A DNA stretch of 64,000 nt from DASWJZ01 sp963805325. Its GTDB lineage: Bacteria > Pseudomonadota > Alphaproteobacteria > Rhizobiales > Afifellaceae. The first letter of the stretch is position 1; every line of letters begins with the position of its first letter. The stretch spans positions 62,001 through 126,000 of the forward strand of contig CAWDTS010000010.1 of the NCBI GenBank assembly GCA_963805325.1. Direction: 5' to 3'. Below are positions 58,597 to 64,000 of the stretch, one piece after another. Made by a program: the position numbers and the translations under genes. The notes under the pieces were generated by a model. The model did no database searches. It saw only the letters and a list, made by a program, of their open reading frames with translations, and was not told the origin of the DNA.

Positions 58597-61500
58597 CAGG
58601 CTGAGTGAACGGCGGATCGGATTCGCAGCGGCTCCTCAGGATGCACGACGAGGGGTGCGCCGGGTTCAAGCATCTCTCTCGCGCGCTCCGCACGACCGCG
58701 ATAGCGGGACTCAATGTCAGGCGAGAGGTTGAGGTGAAGAAGCGTGTCATAGGCGTCAAGAAGCAGCGGCACGGCGTTCTGTCCGGAGGCGATATCGAGG
58801 CTCTTGACCAGCGCCTCGCATACCGTCTCGTCGCCGGCGCCCTCTTCGTAGAGGAGGCGCGCGCGGCGGTGATGAAGGGCGGCGAGCCAGTAGCGGTGCC
58901 CGGCCTTCTCGGCTTCGCCTTCCGCTGCCGAGAGGAGTTCCAGCCCGGCGGCAAAGTCGCCGGTCAGCGCCAGAAGCTCGGCGAGCATGCCGCAATAGAC
59001 CGGATAGTCCTCCGGCGTCTGAAGCTCGGCATGGACCGCGAGGCCGCGCTTGATCATCTCCTTGCCCTGATCGAGGCGGCCGGCATTGCCTTCGGCCCAG
59101 CCTTCGAAAATCTCCGTCGCGGCCGCAAGCGAGCGCAGGCGATGCTCTTCCGTTAGGCGACGCATATCGACGAGCACGGAGCGCAGGGCGTCGAAGTCTC
59201 GGCGATAGCACTGGAGCATCACCTCGTTGTAGTAGGCGTGCGCGATGCTGCCGGCGTGTCCGGTCCGTTTCGCCCATTCCTTGGCCTCGGCGACGGCTCT
59301 GATGGCGCTCGCCGGGCGGCCGACGAACCATAGCGACAGGCCCCGGTGCGAGAGCCCGCAGACCTTCGCGTCATGCCCGCCATAAAGTGTGAGGCCCTCT
59401 CTCCCGCGTCCCGGGTCGTAGAGGGGAAGCCCGGCGTCGGTCGCCGCGAGGCAGCTTTCGTGTCGTCCGAGGTAGAAGTCGACAGCCCAGATGCAGTGCC
59501 TGATCTGGAGCTGCACCTCGGAGTCCTCGACGTCCTTCAACTCCTCGAGGATTTCCTGCGCGCGCTTGTTGTCGACGTCGGCTCCGGTGAACCACCAGCC
59601 CCAGTAGATGGGAAACCATTTGGCCTGTTCGGAAGTCGGGCGGCGGCGGGCTATTTCGACCCCTTCCTCGGTACAGCCTTCTCGCGAGCTGCGATCCGGG
59701 CCCCTCCCTGTTGGTCAGAACGGGGCCGAGGGCGGAGAGCGTCGACAATTCCAGGGCGTCTCGCTGATCCGATTCCCGGATTTCTCCGCAGAGGCGGCGC
59801 GCGTGCTCAAGTAGGTCGCGCGCTTCGGCCGTCGCCGATCGCGCCGAGCTTTCCTTGCCGGCGGCCACGAAGTGAAGGATGGCCTCCTTGATGAGTCCAG
59901 CGCGCTCGGCGTGCATGGCGAGTGCGTCAATTCCCATCCAGGCGGCAATCTCCCTGTTCTTCTCGAGCGCGACAAAGAGCTTCCTGTGCAGGGCCTGCCG
60001 TGTCTTGCGCAGCGTGGCGTTGTAGATCGTCTCCTGGATGAGCGCATGGCGGAAGGCGTAGAGCGCATCTTCCGACGACTTGGAGCGGGCGAGAAGCCCC
60101 GCCTCGGTCAACTGGTCGAGCGCGTCGGCAAGGCGTTCCCGGTCAAGCTCGGGGACGACTTCGCGTAACAGCGCCTGATTGAAGCGGGTGCCCACGACCG
60201 CGGCGGCGCTGGCGACATCCTTCGCGGCGCCGAGTGGCTCCAGCCGCGCGCTCAGCACTCTTTCGAGGATAGACGAGCCGGCCGGAGATACGGCCTGTGT
60301 CAGCTGCTCGGTGGTGAAATCGTCGTTCTCCGCCATCCAATGGCAGATTTCCTCGATGAAGAGCGGAACGCCTCCGGTGATGCGGTCGACCGCATCCACC
60401 AGGACGGAAAGGTCGGCCGACCTGCTCCGCGGCCACATGGCGGCGATGGCGCTGCGGGCCTCTTCGTGGCTGAGGCGCGTGAGCCGGACGCGCCTCGTGT
60501 GCGGCGTCTTCGCGAACGCGCTCTCCTGATTCCGGGCGCGCCGTCAGGACGAGCAGCACCGGATAGCGATCGATGACATTGGCGAGTTCCACCAGCAGAT
60601 GGCGAGACGTCGCGTCGGACCAGTGGACGTCCTCCACCGCAATGACGATGGGCCCCTTCGCGCAAAGCTGCTCGATCGCGCGATGCAAGGCGTGCCTGAC
60701 ACGCTCTTCGATCACCTCAGGGCCGGCGTCCTTGAGCGTCTGATCGCGCAGTCCTTCGGCACCGAGCAAAAAGGAGAAGACGTCGACGACGTCCTCATCC
60801 TCGATGCCGAAGCGGCCGAATGTCTCCAATATCAAGGAGACGGTCGGTCGGCCCTCGACGTCGGGAAGGCTTTCCAGGATGGGGTGAAGGGCAGAGTGCG
60901 TTCCGCTTGGCCAGCATTGGTACATCAGCACTCTTTTTCGCTTCTGCCGAGCGATCCTGCGCACGTCGTGCAGAAGACGCGACTTTCCCATCCCCGCTTC
61001 GCCCTCGATGAAGAGGACATTGCCGGAGCCGGCGGCGGCGGCGCCCCAGCATTCGGCTGCAACACGCAGCTCCGCCTCGCGTCCGACAGTCGGAGTGCTC
61101 AGCCGTCCGAATGCGTGAAACCGGCCGACCTCGAGCTTGTGATGCAGTGCGCGCCACGTTTGCTCCGGCTCCGGAACGCCTTTGAACTGGCGCACACCCT
61201 GAAAGCTGAATACGTGCGACCGGTGCGCCAGAACTCTCGTCTGGCGGGAGACGAGCACGGTATCCGGTTCCGCCATCGCCTGCAGGCGCGTCGCCATCGC
61301 CAAGGCGATGGCCGTCATATTGTCGGGTGACGGTTTCTCGCGATCGTCCCGCAGCAGGCCCATCGAGGTCGCGATGCCGACCCTGACATGCATGTCGGCG
61401 CGACCCTTCTCACGTCCCACGCGGGCGCAAGCATCGACAATCTTAAGCCCGGCATTGATCGCCAGCGATGCCGCGTCCCTCGCGTCGATCTCGATCGGAA

Positions 61501-61720
61501 AGACCGCAACCCCGCCGTCGCCAACCTCCCTGAGCGAAGCTCCGCGGGAGGTTATTTCCGTTCTCGCATCTCGCAGGAACGCCAGGATGAGCTCGTCGAA
61601 ATCCTCGACGTCGGAGTGCGAAAGAAGCCCGGTCGATCCCACCAGATCGTAGCAAAGAGCAGTCACCAGCCGACGTTCGTGGCGACCCGGCGCAGAGTTT
61701 TGCGCTTTGCCTTTTTCCAT
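58596..61720 (-). CDS. Adenylate cyclase-AAA ATPase-TPR regulator (two frame breaks)
   Basis: A protein of about 1,040 residues once two frame breaks are mended. An N-terminal class III cyclase domain (about 15-195) has the metal Asp motifs LCYDLVGST and GDGGVAVF. A large NTPase domain follows with Walker A EGEAGMGKSR and a Walker B-like IVIAVEDVHW. The C-terminal ~500 residues are helical and TPR-like. This layout is a common LuxR/AfsR-like signalling type, without a DNA-binding domain here. Breaks lie near 60525 (TARPES to AFAKTPHTRRVRL) and 59665. It ends by overlapping the ycaO start, so it is the first gene of the operon. ATG at 61720 preferred over TTG at 61759. Confidence 0.88.
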
Positions 61721-61983
61721 AGGGAGACACCGCAGGGCTCGGTGTTCAGGCACAGTCAAAGGCGTCAGCCGGCCCGGCCGGCGAAGCCTTCAGGGATCGG
61801 ATAGTAGCACAGGCGTGCCAGCTCGAAACCCGCCGCCTATGTCTCGCCGCCGCGGCTTCATTCCGGGGTGGTTGCGGTCACACGAACCGTGGACATTCGC
61901 TTGTCGATGCGCCTCACTGCATTCTGAGAGACGATGAAAAGGCTTATGGCGGCTTGGGCCGCTAGCGTGCGGATAGGCTGACG

Positions 61984-63259
61984 ATGCTTCTCGGGATCAT
62001 TGCTGACGACTTCACCGGCGCGAGCGATATCGCGAACACGCTTGCGAAGGGGCTACCGGGGCAGGGGGGACTGCGCACCGCGCAGTTTCTCGGTGTTCCG
62101 AAAGAGCAGGCCCCGGCCGATATCGAGGCGGGGGTCCTGGCTCTGAAGAGCCGTTCGATTGCGAGCGGGGAGGCGGTTGCGCAGTCGCTCGCCGCGCTTG
62201 CCTGGCTCAAGGCGCAGGGCTGCCGGCAGTTTGTGTTCAAATACTGCTCCACCTTCGATTCCACGCCTGCGGGTAACATCGGACCGGTTGGCGAGGCTCT
62301 CGCCCGCGAGCTTGGCGCGACAGGCGTGGTGGCCTGTCCGGCTTTTCCCGGCGCGGGCCGCACCGTCTATCAGGGGCATCTTTTCGTGCACGATCGGCTG
62401 CTCAGCGAATTGGGCATGCAGAATCATCCGCTCAACCCGATGACCGATCCGGACCTCCGGCGCTGGCTTGCACGTCAGACGCAAACGCCCGTCGGCCTTG
62501 TTCCATGGGCGGTCGGTACGCTCCGGGTCAGGTGCGATCCAGGCGGCGCTGGCGGCCGCCGCCGCGCGAGGCGAAACGCTGGTGATCGTTGATGCGATCA
62601 CCGACGAAGACCTCGTCGCGATCGGGGGCGCCTGCAAGGCCGCGTCACTTCTCACCGGTGGATCCGGGATAGCGCTCGGCTTGCCCAGGAATTTCATCGA
62701 AGCCGGCCTTGCCTCGGGTGCGGTCGCGTCATTTGCAGGTGTGGCCGGTCCCGAGGCCATCCTCGCCGGCAGTTGTTCGAACGCGACACGCCAGCAGATC
62801 GATGTCCACGCAAAGAGCCATCCGGTGCTTGAGATCGACGTTGAAGCCACCATGGGCGGCGTTCTGAATCCCGCGACACTGGTGGACTTCGTCATCAAAA
62901 ACCGCGGCAGGGCGCCGCTCGTCTATTCGTCTGCGGACCCGGCGCGGGTCGCCGCGCTGCAGAAGAAATACGGAAGCGGAAAGATCGCCGAAGCGCTCGA
63001 CACCCTTTTTGCGGCGACCGCGCGCACGCTTGTGGCGGATGGCGTTCGCCGGCTCGTCGTTGCCGGCGGGGAGACTTCCGGCGCCGTAGTCTCGGCGCTC
63101 AACCTCGGTGCCTTGTCGATCGGACCGGAGATCGACCCCGGCGTGCCGGTTCTCGTCGGCGATGCTCAAGGGCCGCTGGCGCTGGCGCTCAAATCTGGAA
63201 ATTTCGGAGCGCCGGACTTTTTTGCCAAGGCGCTGGACAAGCTGGCGGGCAAACCATGA
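61984..63259 (+). CDS. otnK: Four-carbon acid sugar kinase, 3-oxo-tetronate kinase (frame break near 62520)
   Basis: A DUF1537-family kinase of about 424 residues. N-terminal: IIADDFTGASDIANTL (conserved DDxTGA), KYCSTFDSTPAGNIGP, FPGAGRTVYQGHLFV. C-terminal: GSCSNATRQQI, VVAGGETSGAV, GPEIDPGVP, the nucleotide-binding part. It phosphorylates 3-oxo-tetronate at O4 in the breakdown of threonate or erythronate. The halves are in different frames; a one-base shift near 62520 joins VPWAV to RSGSGAIQAAL. The stop overlaps the otnC start (ATGA). Confidence 0.9.
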
Positions 63260-63891
63260 GCGAGAGCAAGCTGCGGGAAGAGATGGCGCGGCTTTCCCGC
63301 TCTCTCTTCGAGCGCGGCTTTTCGGTTGGCTCCGCCGGCAATATCAGCGCCGCCGTCGAGGACGGATTGCTGATCACGCCGACGAATTCGTGCCTGGGCT
63401 TCCTCGACCCTGCACGCATCGCGAAGCTCGATAGGGAGGGGCGTCATGTCGGCGGAGACCCGCCGTCGAAAGAGGTGTTTCTGCACCGCGCCCTTTACGA
63501 GACGCGTCCGCAAACCGGAGCGGTCGTGCACCTTCACTCGACCTATGCGACGGCGCTGTCCTGTCTCGCGGACCTTGATCCCGACGACTGCATCCCGCCG
63601 CTCACGCCTTACGTCGTCATGCGCGTCGGAAAGGTGAAGCTCGTGCCTTACGTCCGCCCCGGCGATCCGAGATCAGGCGGCCTGATCCGGCAACTCGGCG
63701 GCGCATACGCTGCGGTCCTGCTTGCCAATCACGGACCTGTCGTCACCGGTAAGGACCTCGTCTCTGCCGTCTATGCAGCGGAGGAACTGGAGGAAACGGC
63801 GAAGCTGCTCATCCTGTTGCGGCCGCATGCCACGCGAATGCTCACGGCAGATCAGGTTGAAGACCTCCGCCGCGTGTTCGGCACTTCCTAA
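63256..63891 (+). CDS. otnC: Class II aldolase, 3-oxo-tetronate 4-phosphate decarboxylase
   Basis: A 211-residue class II aldolase-fold enzyme. It has the phosphate loop SAGNISA, TPTNSCLG, the zinc His pair in VVHLHSTYATAL and the third His in LLANHGPVV. Next to otnK this is OtnC, which decarboxylates 3-oxo-tetronate 4-phosphate to dihydroxyacetone phosphate. The frame is intact. A separate dehydrogenase (otnD) and isomerase (otnI) were not seen in the window. Confidence 0.9.
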   Translation: MSESKLREEMARLSRSLFERGFSVGSAGNISAAVEDGLLITPTNSCLGFLDPARIAKLDREGRHVGGDPPSKEVFLHRALYETRPQTGAVVHLHSTYATALSCLADLDPDDCIPPLTPYVVMRVGKVKLVPYVRPGDPRSGGLIRQLGGAYAAVLLANHGPVVTGKDLVSAVYAAEELEETAKLLILLRPHATRMLTADQVEDLRRVFGTS

Positions 63892-63926
63892 GCAGATCGG
63901 TTCAGACTCGGATGGTCGGCAAGGAC

Positions 63927-64000
63927 ATGTCGAAGACGCTGGCTACCCTCGTCGTCGAGTCCGACAGGCGCGATCTGCCGCCTGAGGTGCTTCACGGAAA
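63927..64000 (+). CDS. Probable MmgE/PrpD family protein (5' end only)
   Basis: The frame from the ATG at 63927 runs off the window. The 24 visible codons (MSKTLATLVVESDRR then DLPPEVLHGK) resemble the start of MmgE/PrpD proteins, where an LA-x-FVVE helix is followed by DLP-x-EV. The in-frame ATG at 63912 is an alternative start. The assignment rests on very little sequence. Confidence 0.4.
   Translation, partial: MSKTLATLVVESDRRDLPPEVLHG

Noticed and set aside
57443..58954. 503-codon minus-strand ORF overlapping ycaO
   Set aside because: It is a shifted-frame shadow of ycaO and the end of the regulator gene, with Arg/Ser-rich nonsense composition.

Overview
The window is high-GC DNA with the gene content of an alphaproteobacterium, most likely of the order Hyphomicrobiales (Rhizobiales). 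The main reasons are a Rhizobium-type L-rhamnose locus (rhaR-T-P-Q-S-U-K divergent from rhaD-rhaI), two D-beta-hydroxybutyrate dehydrogenase genes, a ribB fused to a degenerate GTP cyclohydrolase II domain, and several class III adenylate cyclases. I cannot name a genus. There is one tRNA gene (Leu, anticodon CAA). I saw no rRNA, CRISPR array, insertion sequence, prophage or integrase.

Layout. 1-3204: the 5' part of a GAF-GAF-PAS adenylate cyclase gene coupled to a coiled-coil protein, then an EamA transporter. 3205-13.6 kb: ABC exporter, methyltransferase, epimerase, bdhA, patatin, VPLPA-CTERM surface protein, tRNA-Leu, dsbB, HNH nuclease and diguanylate cyclase. 13.7-17.5 kb: a tightly packed minus-strand run (ispG, deaminase, DNA glycosylase, esterase) followed by an iron permease-like gene. 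17.6-22.2 kb: second bdhA, DUF2235 hydrolase, macrodomain protein and a periplasmic protein. 22.3-34.4 kb: L-rhamnose uptake and catabolism around a repeat-rich operator. 34.5-40.6 kb: aldo/keto reductase, CoA transferase, SDR, ribB and a ThDP enzyme. 41.0-46.6 kb: a four-gene signalling cascade running from a haem-type periplasmic sensor through a hybrid kinase and a CheY-like protein to a HisKA-REC-adenylate cyclase. 46.6-53.5 kb: a putative C4-polyol (erythritol/threitol) uptake and oxidation locus whose ABC importer has no ATPase gene here. 53.5-61.7 kb: a Crp-like regulator, then a minus-strand operon with a cyclase-ATPase-TPR regulator, YcaO, TfuA, a gluzincin metalloprotease and an unrecognised acidic protein. 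62.0-64.0 kb: four-carbon acid-sugar kinase and decarboxylase genes (otnK, otnC) and the start of a probable MmgE/PrpD gene.

How the genes work together. The rhamnose genes form a complete path: periplasmic binding protein, two permeases, ATPase, mutarotase, isomerase, kinase, then a bifunctional aldolase/dehydrogenase, under a DeoR-family repressor. Three class III cyclases and one Crp-like protein with cNMP-contact residues point to heavy cAMP signalling. The most novel part is the TfuA-YcaO operon. TfuA-YcaO pairs are known to install backbone thioamides, but there is no obvious short precursor peptide here, so the substrate is open.

Data quality. At least 16 single-base frame breaks interrupt otherwise intact, conserved genes, including ispG and ribB, which are normally essential. 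They look like sequencing indels rather than pseudogenes. Genes affected are given as one span with the approximate break position.
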